This document shows, piece by piece, positions 34,161 through 45,332 of a stretch of 64,000 nt of DNA. The number at the start of each line of letters is the position of its first letter. Position 1 is the stretch's first letter. Under the pieces are notes generated by a model that worked only from the letters and a program-made list of their open reading frames with translations, searched no databases and was not told where the DNA came from. Origin of the DNA: Capronia americana (taxonomy: Eukaryota > Ascomycota > Eurotiomycetes > Chaetothyriales > Herpotrichiellaceae). Made by a program: the position numbers and the translations under genes. The stretch is from NCBI GenBank assembly GCA_016110215.1, contig JADWQD010000012.1, forward strand, positions 496,001 to 560,000, given 5' to 3'.

Positions 34161-34939
34161 CTATACCGAATACTTCCTCTTCAATGCCTTAACAGCTAAG
34201 CCTCAGCATCTCAACAGAGGCAGACAATATTCATGGAGCAATTTGACCCTTACTGCGTGGAACATCTACGAGGACATCTACAACTCCATGCAAAAAGCTA
34301 GCGATGATGGACGAGTTGAAAGTAAGTCTCCATTGTATGTTTTTGAGCACATGCACTCAGGATCAAAACTGACATGTCTCGTAGTTGCCTCCTTCCAAGC
34401 AAAGATCCCTGCGGGTCCCTTGAGGCTACTCATACCAGTTTATTGGAGTCTTTTCAAAGCGAGGCTTGAATGGTCAATACCCAAATGCTATGCCATGGCC
34501 TTATCATTCATGCTCCACCTAAGATCTGCCTTTAATCATGAATGGCTGACCTTTTCTGATGGGCGGCTTTCAATACTTCGTCGCTTTGCACACTGGATCG
34601 ACTGCTCATGTCATTGTGGAGGGCAGTGGAACTTTGCAAATGGATTTGGCATCATCCGAATCCCCCGAGGCAAAAGCGAACACCATAAGTGCATTGCCCT
34701 TGAATTCACCCAAGCAGATAAGTTACGAAGAATGATGTCGGTCAAAGGCGAGCAGATGAACACAGCAAACAGAAAGGCGTGGTTATCGTAGGGGTATTCC
34801 GTATCAAACAAATTTGTTTGGTGGACGTAGAGTCTAATTTGAAGTTTACTTTATCGATACAAATGTCATCATTTCCCTCGTTTTCTGACCCAATCTTACA
34901 AGGCAACCATTCAATTATTGGCTCTCCTGTCATCCAACA
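34161..34939. other. Region after phosphorylase-like gene
   Basis: An open frame of 236 codons (34081-34791, + strand) overlaps the end of the phosphorylase-like gene and has no recognisable domain; it is not called as a gene. No NB-ARC, NACHT or TPR signature is seen after the phosphorylase domain. Confidence 0.35.
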
Positions 34940-35791
34940 TTACTCGCAGTCCTCTGGTTCATTGAGCCACTGCCGAGTTCGATGCTGAGTTCGATACATC
35001 TCAAAGGCATCTTGACTGTTGTTGCTACGGTTTCGCCCTATCCATTCAGTCGGAGCAGACTGATGACTGTTACCTCGCGGAAAGTGTGGATCCTGGTTTT
35101 GTATCTCTTTCGGCCTCTTGACACGACAACAGCACCACCACCACACCGAACATGCAATGACGAAAGCCACAAAGGCTATGCAACCAAAGACAATACCAAT
35201 GACGCTGGAAGTGGGGAGTGGGTCTGGAGTACCGTGATCTGCCGATTCAGCGGTGGACGAGTCAGAAGGGGAGGCTGTTTGGCTTGTGTCACTGCCGCTT
35301 GTTGGTGAGTTCGTGGTTTGGGAAGATGTCGGAGGTGCTGGTTGTTGACCATGTCGACGTATACGGCGCAGCGCTCTCCATAAGGTATGCCTCGCCATCT
35401 GGTTAGCGCCCAAAAAGAAGTAGTCCAAAGTAGATTAACGGACCTTCAGGTGGGCCGTAAAGTTACACTCTGTCCCAAAGAAAGTTATGACAGCATTGTA
35501 AGTATCAAGTGTGTAGCAGTCCGGCCATTCCACAACGCATTTATCCAGCTTTTCTGCGATTGTTTGAGGCTGATTGCAAACGCATTGTTTAGTATCACAA
35601 TCTATCTCTCCAACCACGGATTTAGCGAACGAATAGGTGCTGGTACCTGCGGCGCAGGTTTGTTGGCAAGTCGTCATATTGTCGTACCCAGGCGCGGTTC
35701 TGAAAAGTATTCTCACAGCTTCACCCGCTGCGCAAGCTGTCCCGGCGATGGACAACAGCGGCAGTAGAACCCATTTGGGAGGGCAACCCAT
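34940..35791 (-). CDS. CFEM-like cysteine-rich membrane protein
   Basis: Two exons, 35791-35444 and 35398-34940, in phase, 268 residues. The single intron has a weak GTCCGT donor, the same form as in the GH16 gene. A signal peptide (PPKWVLLPLLSIAGTACAAG) is followed by eight spaced cysteines: CQQTC, then DCDTKQCVC, then single Cys in DKCVV, PDCY and TECNF, a CFEM-type count and order. A Ser/Thr-rich stretch leads to one membrane span (SSVIGIVFGCIAFVAFVIAC) and a basic, polar cytosolic tail. CFEM proteins act in heme uptake, surface sensing or host interaction. A single-pass layout suggests a surface sensor. The CFEM assignment rests on spacing, not on a search. Confidence 0.75.
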
Positions 35792-36404
35792 ATCTGTCAG
35801 GGTACCGCACGTGAAAAATGAAGGACGCAGGTTGAGGTTGAAGCAAAGTGACGCGGAAACGTAGAGATTCCACAGTAAACAAGATCAACAATGCCATCCT
35901 CAACTTTGAGCTGCTTCCAAGGGAAAATGGGACACCCAGGCCCTTGAGGCTCTTCGCATCTGCTGACCTGCCCCGGGATCGTTGGCAAACTCCAGAGAGT
36001 AGGAGCTTTCTCAGGGCGGTAACATGTAATTGCTCAGCCGGCGGCATTCTGGATGTTCGTATCGACACTGGCATCTCTGCCTTGGTATTGCCCCAGAGCC
36101 TGAAATCAACACAAACTTGACGGGGCAATGCCATGAGGCGTCCACTCACACACGCTTTCAGCCGTGCTAATAGGCACGGCATGCAGGAAACCAAAGATGT
36201 CGGGCGCAGCTGTTCAACTTGGCGCTGAAGGACCCCCTAAGAGCATCATCCCAGTAGCGAATTTGAGATATGAGCAGATTTAATATCCTATCAACAATAA
36301 GCCTAGATGAGGCATTGCTTTGATCGTGTGAACCCGCACCTAACTCGTAAACCCTAATAACAAGTTGGCACAAGTCTCAATCGTATCGAAGATCAGCCAC
36401 GGCT
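35792..36404. other. Intergenic, promoter side of the CFEM gene
   Basis: No gene recognised; short frames on both strands show no domain. Confidence 0.35.
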
Positions 36405-36608
36405 AAGCGGGTCAGCCTTACTGCTCACTTCGCCGACCACAACCTCCTCTTGATCGGTCCTGTGGGGAATCCGTCCACAGACGCCCACCACCAGAGCCAG
36501 CTGAAAAGCTCGCGCAGGGAACCTGCCACCACCAGCGCCGTTCCACGTAGTTAGCATCGGATGAAAGAATTCCAGGCACCGAAGTACAAGCCAGGACATC
36601 GCTTTGCT
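36405..36608 (-). pseudogene. Relic of a nucleoside-phosphorylase domain
   Basis: A frame here reads FQLALVVGVCGRIPHRTDQEEVVVGEV, matching the segment LAFVVGICGGVP and the following GDLVIS of the intact gene at 33045. A stop comes about 15 codons later and the rest of the domain is absent on both sides. It is therefore a fragment of a phosphorylase-type receptor domain, closest in form to those in NLR-like proteins. Confidence 0.6.
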
Positions 36609-37388
36609 TCCCGCCTGATCATGCCTAACCATTCTACTTCTAACGTCCACTTCAAGTTTGAGACAGAACCAGACAAATCTTTGCCTCTCCGTTTGATACA
36701 ATTATACGATCTCTCGAGACATTGCTAGTGAACTCACGAAGAGCTTCTATTTGACCCGGCTCTGTGATCCTTTCTCGAAGTCACCCATGGCGCGTAAGAA
36801 GCCTCTCGGCCGCAGCTTGCCCTCACCCAACCCCACTGTCTCACCATTCAACGCGCGTGTTTTCAAGAAACTTCAACGTGCTCTCGATTCCGATCCAGAA
36901 ATTAGACCAGTATTAAGCTCCTCCTTCTGCTAGATCACTGATCTATCTCGACGCAGTTGGAGAAAAATATATAATGACATCTTAACCTCATAACGAAGCC
37001 AAATTGATTGTTGGTTTGCTCATTACCTCGGAGAGGTGCGCAAACGCCGATCGGAGTGAGGAACTTTTACGATCAAGTGATTGTCCCGCATTCGTCGCTG
37101 CCCACCTGACGGGACCTCTTTTCTCGTCGCAAAATGAACTATCCCAGCAATTCCCCTTACCATGGGAAGTTTGGAAGGAGTCTGTCGGCGCTGGCCAGAC
37201 CGACGCAAATCGCCGGCCAGATCGCCGCGTCTTGAACAATTTCGTTCACCACGCTTCTCGCCTCGTCCACATGTCCTCTTTGATCAAACCAGGCATGGTT
37301 TTAAAACTTTGCGCGCAAGTGTGGTAGTCTCCTTTTTTTATGGGCTTCAACGTTGCAGACTCTAGTTCTTCACCCACAAGCTCTTCGA
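36609..37388. other. Intergenic, promoter side of SDR
   Basis: No gene recognised. Several frames of 60-110 codons occur on both strands without any family signature. Confidence 0.35.
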
Positions 37389-38617
37389 ATGGCATCGGCG
37401 CACATTTCAAAGGCTTTCGACTTTACTGGCGAGGTCGCCATCGTCACTGGTGCAGGATCTCGCTTGCCTGGTGCGTCCGCAACCTCGGGACATTCACCCA
37501 TCACCCAAACTACGAGTAACAGGTGCGAACAGGTGAAATCGGGAATGGAAGAGCAACGGCCATTCTACTGGCACGGCAAGGCGCCAAGGTCGGCCTGCTG
37601 GACCAAAACACAGAGTGGGCGAAAGAAACAAAACGCATGATTGATCTGGAAGGCGGAATTTCCGAAGTGATAGAGACCAATGTGACGGACGAGGAATCAT
37701 GTCGAAAAGCAGTCGCTCGCGTCGTCAGCCTTTTCGGAACAGTACACATTCTGGTCAACATTGGTTAGTCTTTGCCTTTACCGGCTTTGCAGCTGGGTAG
37801 TTACCGCTCTGAGCTGACAATTTCGTTACCAGTCGGCGTTGGAGGCGCAATGGGTGATGCCACTGCTGTGAACATGGATCACTGGGACCGTGACATGCGC
37901 ATCAACCTGACTAGTATGGTATTGATGGCTCGCCATACCATTCCGGAAATGCGAAAGAATGGCCGAGGTGTCATCGTCAACATGTCCTCCGTATCTGGCC
38001 GTAAGATCTGTCCCAATGTCAAAATATCCGCATCGGGACTAAGATATTGATGCGGACTAACTATTTCTCTCACAAAGTGCTCGGAGGCAATCCAAACCTG
38101 CTGTATCCCACCACGAAAGGAGCTATAATCCAGATGACACGCGCGATGGCGGCGCATCATGGACCCGAAAACATCAGAGTCAATTGTGTCTGTCCCGGAA
38201 TGGTTTTCACTCCCATGGTTAGTGGGAGAGGAGTCACGCCTGAGCTTCGCCAGGAACGGATCAAGCAGAATATGTTGAAAAAGGAGGGAAACGGCTGGGA
38301 TGTTGGATATGGTATGTGCCCTGTTCCCCGTGTCCTGGATCGCCAAAGGCTCAAGTCGTGCGCGCAGCAATATTATTCTTGTGCAGTAAAGAAGCAAGAT
38401 GGATCACCGGTCTGATCATGCCGGTGGATGGTGGCGTGAGTCGATTCTCTCAAATTCTGCTGCTTCCAGGTAGATTGCTGACCTGGTGGATGTCTAGACA
38501 ACTGCAGGCAAAGTTGACAGACCTGCTCTCCAGGCAGATTCGCTTGCTGAGCAGATGACGAGAATTCCGAGCGGCACGCCTCCGTCTGAGACCATGCAAA
38601 GGAACGGCATCAAGTGA
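37389..38617 (+). CDS. Short-chain dehydrogenase/reductase of cluster 2
   Basis: Six exons: 37389-37470, 37533-37763, 37833-38000, 38078-38311, 38356-38435 and 38498-38617, all in phase, 304 residues. The dinucleotide motif is the longer fungal form, TGAGSRLPGEIGNGRA, split by intron 1. Catalytic Ser lies in NMSSVSG and Tyr/Lys in YPTTK. MPVDGGTT near the end is the usual classical-SDR finish; a tail of about 35 residues follows. Two introns use AAG acceptors. It is the leftmost member of the second cluster; a dehydrogenation or ketoreduction step is expected, substrate unknown. Confidence 0.88.
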
Positions 38618-38945
38618 TGGACCAGCGATTTCCCATATCCTTGATGAATTCGACAGCCTAGGAAGGAATAGATAGACCGTGGTTTATTTGAAATACATTC
38701 ATCCAAATTGGGCCATCAGTGACTGAACATGGATGCTGGCAATTTACGCTATTTAAACGCTTCTGGCTGTGTCCGTGTGCCGTAGTTGCGCGTGTACGCC
38801 GATTTCGCCGAGCGCATAGCCCGGTCGAATGTCCTTGACTATATGTACCAAAGCTTGCCCTTCAAATGCAGACTCTACTACTCCTTCAGAACGAGACAAA
38901 TACTACAGCTGACTACCCGGCAAGAAACCAAAGGTCTATGCAATC
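38618..38945. other. Intergenic
   Basis: 3' flank of the SDR gene; nothing recognised. Confidence 0.4.
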
Positions 38946-39380
38946 ATGCGTTTATCCGACAGCGTTGTGGAACAACAGCCCTCTTTCCTCAGACAGAACA
39001 ACCCAAGACATAGTATCACGGAATCCTAGCACGCAGAGGATCGCAAGGGCTGAGCCCTGTTGCTTTCACCACCTGTCGCCGATGGTTGGAATCAATTCAT
39101 TGGTGCCATCCGGACCGGAACGACTCTTGCAGCCGACATGGGAGAAGTCGCCATCTGCCGTGTAGCCATCATCAACCAGGCGTGGTATGAATGGGAGCAC
39201 CGCCTCAACCTCACGCGTCCACTCCGACACTTCTTTGACCGATGCTCAATGGGCTGTGGGCAGTTTCCACGGACATCATTACCCGAGATATCGCCATCCC
39301 AGATCACAAGTTTGACTTTTTGAAAACAGGAATGATTTTCCGATCGAGAAATTGTCGCGTTGACGGCGCATCGTGAGTGA
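38946..39380 (+). pseudogene. Broken carboxymuconolactone decarboxylase-like gene
   Basis: Pieces of a CMD/AhpD-like protein lie in order in three frames. From 38946: MRLSDSVVEQQPSFLRQ, ending at a stop. From about 39060: SPPVADGWNQFIGAIRTGTT, then AADMGEVAICRVAIINQAWY and EWEH. From about 39243: WAVSTDIITRDIAIPDHKF, again another frame, then a stop. No intron pattern restores one frame, so frameshifts are the simpler reading. Family knowledge: CMD proteins act in protocatechuate breakdown or as alkylhydroperoxidase-like enzymes, which fits the catabolic neighbours. Confidence 0.7.
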
Positions 39381-39787
39381 AACTCCATGCGCAAGACAAG
39401 ATTATGATTATCATCTTCGGGGGAACAAGCCAAGCCAAGCTCGACTCAGCTAGGATAACTTGATTGCCCTTCCGGGTGGGTGAATAATACAGATCGGGGT
39501 GTTACAACTAGGTTTTCTATATTTCAGGTCGCACTGAACAGTAGGATAAGGAAGAGACGTTTGTCAGAGGTTTCGAGGGACCGGGGCTGACCCTCGTTGT
39601 TGGTGTCTACTCTAGTTGGGAACAACACCAGCGATATAGGATAGTCTACGAGTCTAGAAACTGGTAGATTGAGTCAACAGTCAGGTACTTTTGAGATGAG
39701 ATGGAATGAATCTCGGAACCAGCATGGAGTCATGCTCCCATGGAGTATCAGCCAGCAACAATAAGGGTCCATCATATCCTAATCCAT
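39381..39787. other. Intergenic
   Basis: Between the CMD relic and the alcohol dehydrogenase stop codon; nothing recognised. Confidence 0.4.
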
Positions 39788-41187
39788 CTAAAGACTTGGG
39801 TGCATCCCATTAGGCTTGAAGACAACCTTGTTGACCTCGGAGCGCTCGAACTTCCGCAAAGCATCGATGCATGCCTCATCTAAGGTGGGCATGATGACAT
39901 CGATAAAGTTCATTTTCTTGATCGTCTCCCTGTTACGGATCAGTGCCTGGAGCGCATCGTCGAAGACAGTTCGGGCATTGCAACGGCTGAATTGGATGTG
40001 AACGTTCTTGTTGTAGCATTCTGCCGCCGTGAAGGGCATCTCGGAATTGTGGACGCCTAGATTTGTTTTTTTTTGTTTTCAGCCAATGTTCTTTGCATCT
40101 TCATCCAGGGTCAGTGTCACTCACCAACAGAGCTGATCTTGCCCCCGATCGCAACGACGTCGTAGGCAGTCCTCAGAGCGGGAGCGAGTCCAACGACTTC
40201 TATCGCCGCATGCACACCCATGCCTCCTGTAGCGTTTAATATCGCGGCCGCCGGGTTGGCCTCTTTGAAATTGATCGGAATGCAGCCCAGATCACGCGCC
40301 CTGCTCAAGCGTTCGGCAACAGAGTCGATGGCAAATATCCGGGCAGGTCTGTATTCTAAAGCACTGATGATGGCACAAAGTGCCACGGGCCCGCAACCAA
40401 TGACGGCAATGGTCATATCCTGCCACTGATCACTCGGAGTGGCAGAGAAGGCATTCCTTGCGCCGTTAAAGCTGCAACGTGGGGGGTGGATTCATTAATG
40501 GGCTGGTCTAAGAAGATGTGAATAAACCTACCCAGTTGCAAAAATATCCGTCATCAATATTGGAAGTTCACCCAGGTCGGTTGATTCTGGTGGTGCGTGG
40601 AAGAGCGTGGTATCTGCCATGGGTACTCGGAAGTACTCTGCTTGCGATCCATCCAAGACAGGGGTACCGAATGACTTTCCTTTGGCGCAACGTCCTGTTA
40701 TTCCTCTTGTGCAATTAAAACAGACCCCACTGGGACAGAGATTAATTTCATCATCATTCCAGGGCCGAAAGGGTGAGAGAGAGAAGGAGGTTCCGCGTAC
40801 CAGCTGATTGTGAATGGAGCGATAACGTGGTCTCCTCTCTTGAAATTGGCCACCGCATCGCCGACTTCAGCAACGATCCCCGTGCCCTCGTGCCCACAGA
40901 TATAGCCTGGCTGCATGTTCGACTTGGAGTGTCCTCGGTAGCGGTGCAGCTCGCTATCAAAGAAGGGGAGAAACGTCAGCATCTGGTACAGTCCGAGTGG
41001 GACAGAGCAAAGCTGACCTCCCACACAACGCTGCCGACACTGTCTTGAGTACGACATCCGTAGGTTCGACAATCTTAGGAACTGAATGGATATTAACTCC
41101 TCATAATATCACAGACACCTTGAGCAACAGACTTGGTCTATTTTCCAGCCTCACATCCCACGGACCATAGAATACCAATGCTTTCAT
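39788..41187 (-). CDS. Zinc-dependent alcohol dehydrogenase
   Basis: Six exons: 41187-41133, 41081-41018, 40953-40801, 40729-40532, 40471-40125 and 40056-39788, in phase, 361 residues. The start MKALVFYGPWDVRLENRP is typical of the medium-chain family. Catalytic zinc ligands: Cys in LCGSELHRYRGH and the GHEGTG pair. The structural zinc lobe has CGVCFNCTRGITGRC. The Rossmann motif is VIGCGPVALCAI. Intron 1 uses a GTCTGT donor, chosen because it restores the family sequence. Related fungal enzymes act on aliphatic or aryl alcohols and polyols with NAD(P). It shares cluster 2 with the aldehyde dehydrogenase at 50.8 kb, so an alcohol-aldehyde-acid sequence is possible. Confidence 0.92.
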
Positions 41188-41594
41188 GGATTCCGCCATA
41201 CTGAATTGGTGATTGATGCTTTTCTTCTTGCTGTCAGAGAGGGCACGATAAGGACGACGATAGAGCAGCGAATGGATCCCCTCAAGTCACAGTTTTGACC
41301 GCGCGTGGGAAGGTGTCTAATATGTTTGAGGAGCTTTCTGAAAACCCATCGGGAATACTTTCAAACTTTTCACTCAGACGGTTATGACGTTACCGAGCCC
41401 TAATCCGGCGTTTTTTTGGCTATTCGCCGTTTTCTCAAAGGGGAGCTCGAGGAGTATGGGCTTTTAAGGGCCCGGTACACTTGGTCACGCGGTACTATTA
41501 TTTTTGTATTGGGTTGAAGGAGAATGAGCAGATTTTGTCGGCACCCTTGTGCTCGCGGACTTCTTGAGGGAGTGGAGTCCAACGTCTGTTGGCT
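41188..41594. other. Intergenic, promoter side of ADH
   Basis: 407 bp between the ADH start and the end of the dienelactone hydrolase gene on the same strand. No feature recognised. Confidence 0.4.
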
Positions 41595-42611
41595 TCACTG
41601 ACCAAGCCAGTAGTCGAACCAGGCTATGATCCCCTGCAGACTCTGCTCTTTGACCCAGCCTGAACACAATCAGTACCAGACAGCCCGTGCGCGAGAAGAG
41701 ACACTCACGCTCGTAAGGATCGTCCATATTGCCTCGTAGGGCAAAGCCATGTTCCACCTTGGAGAACAATTGTAAATGGTATGTTTTGCCTTCTCGCTGC
41801 AAGACATCCATCGCTCGTCTTCGCCCCTCGGTGTCAAAGGTATGATCTATTTCCGAACACGATAGAAAGAGAGGTTCTGGGGGTTGCGAATCAATAATCA
41901 ACGACGTGAATCCCTCGTGCGCCTGCTCAAGACTTACTCTTCAAATTTGAAAAGTGATGCTCTTTCAGGAAAGCAGGATGTGCAAAAGCACCCGCTGTCA
42001 CGGTATCTCTAGCAAGCTCGTCGCAGACGTAGGGCGCGCCAAAACAATAACTGAGAAATGTGTGGTTAGTCCAGATTCGATTGCAGATGGTACGAGGTAT
42101 TGCTCTTGTCTTACCCGACACAGCAATATTTGGTGTCTACCTTTCCGAACTGACTCTTCACCTGCTGAATCCACTTTGGGACATTCTCGTTGGCAAAAGT
42201 TGTATGCTTTGACTTCCAGGTCTCGTAGTCAAAGCCCGGAGACATGGCTGGTCGAAAGGGATCCTTTGTGCGCTTCCAGACCGGGTCCTAAGCTGTCAGC
42301 GGTAAAATTCAGACGTCCGGGCGCGCCATAGGATACTCCCATACTCCTCTGAAGTAATCCAGACCAACCACCAGATAGCCAGCCTCAGCAAAGGCGTCCA
42401 TAATGAGCATGCCATTTGGAAAGAACCCAAACACATCTGGAAAGTACAGCAGGATATGGCCATTTGATCGACTCGAGTTGGGTTTGGACACATAGGAGGG
42501 GATATCGGCAATGTCTTCATAGCTCCCCCGCGGCTCTCCTTGATGAAGAAATCCTTTCAGACAGCACATGCCTGAAGGCTTTGCCACGACTCGATCTCTC
42601 GAGTCGCTCAT
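41595..42611 (-). CDS. Dienelactone hydrolase family protein
   Basis: Five exons: 42611-42345, 42287-42115, 42050-41938, 41876-41709 and 41659-41595, in phase, 261 residues. Alpha/beta-hydrolase with the dienelactone-hydrolase triad: Cys in GYCFGAP, Asp in SEIDHTF and His in KVEHGFALRG. The bacterial prototype opens dienelactone to maleylacetate in chlorocatechol breakdown; fungal members are broader carboxyl-ester or lactone hydrolases. A tandem-repeat tract begins about 11 bp upstream of the start codon. Next to the relics of a muconolactone-type decarboxylase and a lactonase, a lactone-opening step in ring-cleavage catabolism is the best guess. Confidence 0.9.
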
Positions 42612-42621
42612 GCTTGGAACT

Positions 42622-42750
42622 GACACGGTTTGAAGCTGTGGGTAGATTCTGTTGTGGGTGTGATTTTTGGAATGGACACGGCTTGAAGCTGTGGGTTGAT
42701 GGACAAGGCTTGAAGCTGTGGGTTGATTCTGTTGTGGGTGTGATTTTTGG
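42622..42750. repeat. Tandem repeat of about 49 bp before DLH gene
   Basis: Two near-identical 49-bp units (42622-42670 and 42702-42750; core TTGAAGCTGTGGGT then GATTCTGTTGTGGGTGTGAT) flank a shortened copy (42675-42700). It lies immediately upstream of the dienelactone hydrolase start codon, in its leader or promoter. Confidence 0.85.
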
Positions 42751-43114
42751 TTCTTGAGCTCGTACTCCTTTCTATATCTCAGAGCTCACCACTTCCTCCA
42801 GCGGGATACAGAGTCCCGCCTTGGCTTTCATACTGTAACAGACACTGCTTAGTTTCGGCGAAATCGAGCAACGTTCGGTGTTTCAGCGGCTGCGCCCAGA
42901 TGGGTGCGAGAACGCCGCAGAAGCTGTTTCGTTCAGGTTCCGCCAGTAAAGCTTTGCCTATCCAATTGCTCCTTTTAACGTACACGGAATTCTCGCCATC
43001 GTATATTCTGTTGCAATCATATTGACTTTGCCATCTAGCTTATGGCGGCAAGTTTGCATGTACGGATGGAGTATTTTTCGTGCTGGGTCGCCACTCAGAG
43101 TAAGTCTTCCGCCT
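42751..43114. other. Intergenic
   Basis: Rest of the dienelactone hydrolase promoter and 3' flank of the MFS gene; nothing recognised. Confidence 0.4.
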
Positions 43115-45332
43115 TCACAAAGTGTACCTGAATCCATATTGACCTTCAATAACCACTTCTCCCCGGTCTGCTTGCCTATTGCGGTAGGTAAACAGGACAA
43201 AGTTCTTACAAATCAGCAGGATCTGGATGACCTGGAAAGCCATGCAGATGCTCAGACCCGGGATATAGTCGGGACTATCCTGCTGGCGAAAGACATTCCC
43301 GGCAACGATGCCACCTATTGCACCGCCAGTCGTCATGAGAGCTGCTTCAAGCGCCTTCTTTGGTTGGCCGACTGTTTTGGGGTTAGTAGTATTGGAGCAG
43401 TTGTTGTCAGAGTGCCACCCACCTGTATTGTTGTGTGCATACGCCCATTGCGTCGGGATGTTGGCCGAAATTCCTGCGACGCCGAGGAAGACACCGGCAT
43501 ATCGTGCGCTGTTGTTCGAGCAGAATCCGGTCCTGAATCTCTTGAGCGGAAAGAAACCTCACCAGTGGTCGAGACTCACATTGAAACTCCAATAATGAAG
43601 AGTAGAGAATTAAAGATCAAGACAGGACCTCGTAACTTGCGTTTGTCGCAGAACCACGCGCAAATAAGCATCCACTGACGTGTTGCATCAGCAAAAGACT
43701 TCCTCTTCATTGGTAGTGCCTACCGGTGCAGCAACAGCATATGGCGGGAAAGTGAACAGCTGAGCTTTGGAGGTCGAGTATCCGAAGCCTTGCTTAAGAA
43801 TGACCGGTAAAAAGTAGGCCCACGCATACGATGCCGTGTTCTGAGACGAGTCAGCATCAATGAAGATCGTCCTTGCACACAGGGTTCTCTCACGTTCAAC
43901 AAAAGATAAAGCGAGAACTCCCAGATCTTCCAATCCCTCATATAGTACAGTGCCGATGCGAATGTCAATGGTTTGGCGTCACTGTCTCCTCGGTCTCGTT
44001 CGATGCGGACGAGAACAAGAGCTGCATCTTCTTCGCTCAAAAATGCCGGCAGGCCAAAGAGGTTACCTTTTGCAGCTAAGGGATTGGATTTGGTGTCAGC
44101 AACGCAACACGACTTCAGACAATGGGCAATCTTCTCACCTTTCTCCGGAAGATCCACAAGAGTGAAATAGGCGGCCAGGCCGACAAGAATGGTGACTGAA
44201 CCTTCCTGGATGCTATTGAGATATGATCAGAAATGTCAGAACGAACTTACGATGATGAATATCCATCGCCATCCCGCCAAACCTGATGCTCCGTCCATGT
44301 TTTGAATGCCAAATGCCAGAAGGCCCGAGAGACCTGTTGACGTAATTCCCTGGATACGTGCATGTGAGTGTCGCACTTATGCCAACAGCAACTGCGATCG
44401 AACTCACAACAACGTAAAAGGCTGCAAGTCTATCCTCGCTTAGCAAAGTTCAATGCAATATGCCGGCGTGGCCTCACCTCTTATGTGCTTCATATCTCGT
44501 ATACCAGCAGCCGATCACTGAGAGAATAATCGGTTAGAGAAACGCCCCTTGAGAACAGGATATTTGGACTCACGAAACATGGCCCCCGGAATGAACCCTC
44601 CTTCCAACAGACCGAGAAGCAAACGGCAGACTTTAAATGTCAGTGAACTAGCAAGCATGTCGAAGTGACCATCGCCTACCAAGGAGTGGCGTCCAGTTGT
44701 GTACAAATCCTTGACCGATTGTAACACCTCCCCATGCACTGGTGATGCTTCGTCAGCCTGCGTTTCAAATTGCAGGTCCTTGAGGCAAGTGACATACACT
44801 ACTATGGATGGCATCCAAATGGTGGCTCCGACTTTGCGTATGATAATGTTTGCAGGGACATCAACAACGACGTAGGTGACGAAAAACTTGAGAGACTCTC
44901 GTCAGACCATGATTTCCATCAGCAGCAGCAAGAACTTACCAGCATGGCTAGGATCGAGTATCGGTTGCCAATGTTCAAGGAGAGATCCTTATTCATTCCA
45001 GCAATGTTGGCCTAGGAGGCGTCCCCAAGGGTCAGTTGGGACTTCCTCCATGGACTGTGTGATCTTTCATCACTCACATTGGCAAGATTCCCACGATCAA
45101 TGTATGCCCAGACATATAATATAGCCAACGTGAGAATGAGTCGGAGGTCGACCGAACGGTAAATGCGCCGGATTCGTCTACCGTTCTCCTCGTCATCCTC
45201 TCCCTGGCCAGCGGCAGCCTCCAATCGTGCGAGTCGAAGCTGCGTCTCTGCGGCATTAGGCGATTTCTCGTCCTTGTCGGACTCATGGTGACTAGTTCCG
45301 CTCTTTTCGTGACCTTCCTCGATGAAAGCCAT
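43115..45332 (-). CDS. MFS transporter, ACS/allantoate-permease type
   Basis: About 14 exons, many very short, spliced by phase and family match; roughly 505 residues from the ATG at 45332. A hydrophilic N-terminus of about 65 residues precedes LTLAILYVWAYIDRGNLAN, the first span of the anion:cation symporter family. Later landmarks: NIGNRYSILAML, FVTYVVVDVPANIIIRKVG, GCRLLLGLLEGGFIPG-type segment, GWRWIFII, ISANIPTQWAYAHNNT and the C-terminal GFRYTL. Family members carry nicotinate, pantothenate, allantoate and other organic anions into the cell. In this cluster it probably imports the compound to be degraded. Intron density is unusually high; all joins found are in phase and no stop was met. 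Confidence 0.85.

Noticed and set aside
34081..34791. Open frame of 236 codons after the phosphorylase-like gene
   Set aside because: Overlaps the end of that gene in another frame, shows no domain and has unremarkable composition; likely fortuitous.
36751..37327. Frames of 60-107 codons before the cluster 2 SDR
   Set aside because: No recognisable motif or splice partner; treated as intergenic.
38946..39380. CMD-like region as an intact intron-containing gene
   Set aside because: No GT-AG set that I could find joins the three frames; stops follow two of the segments.
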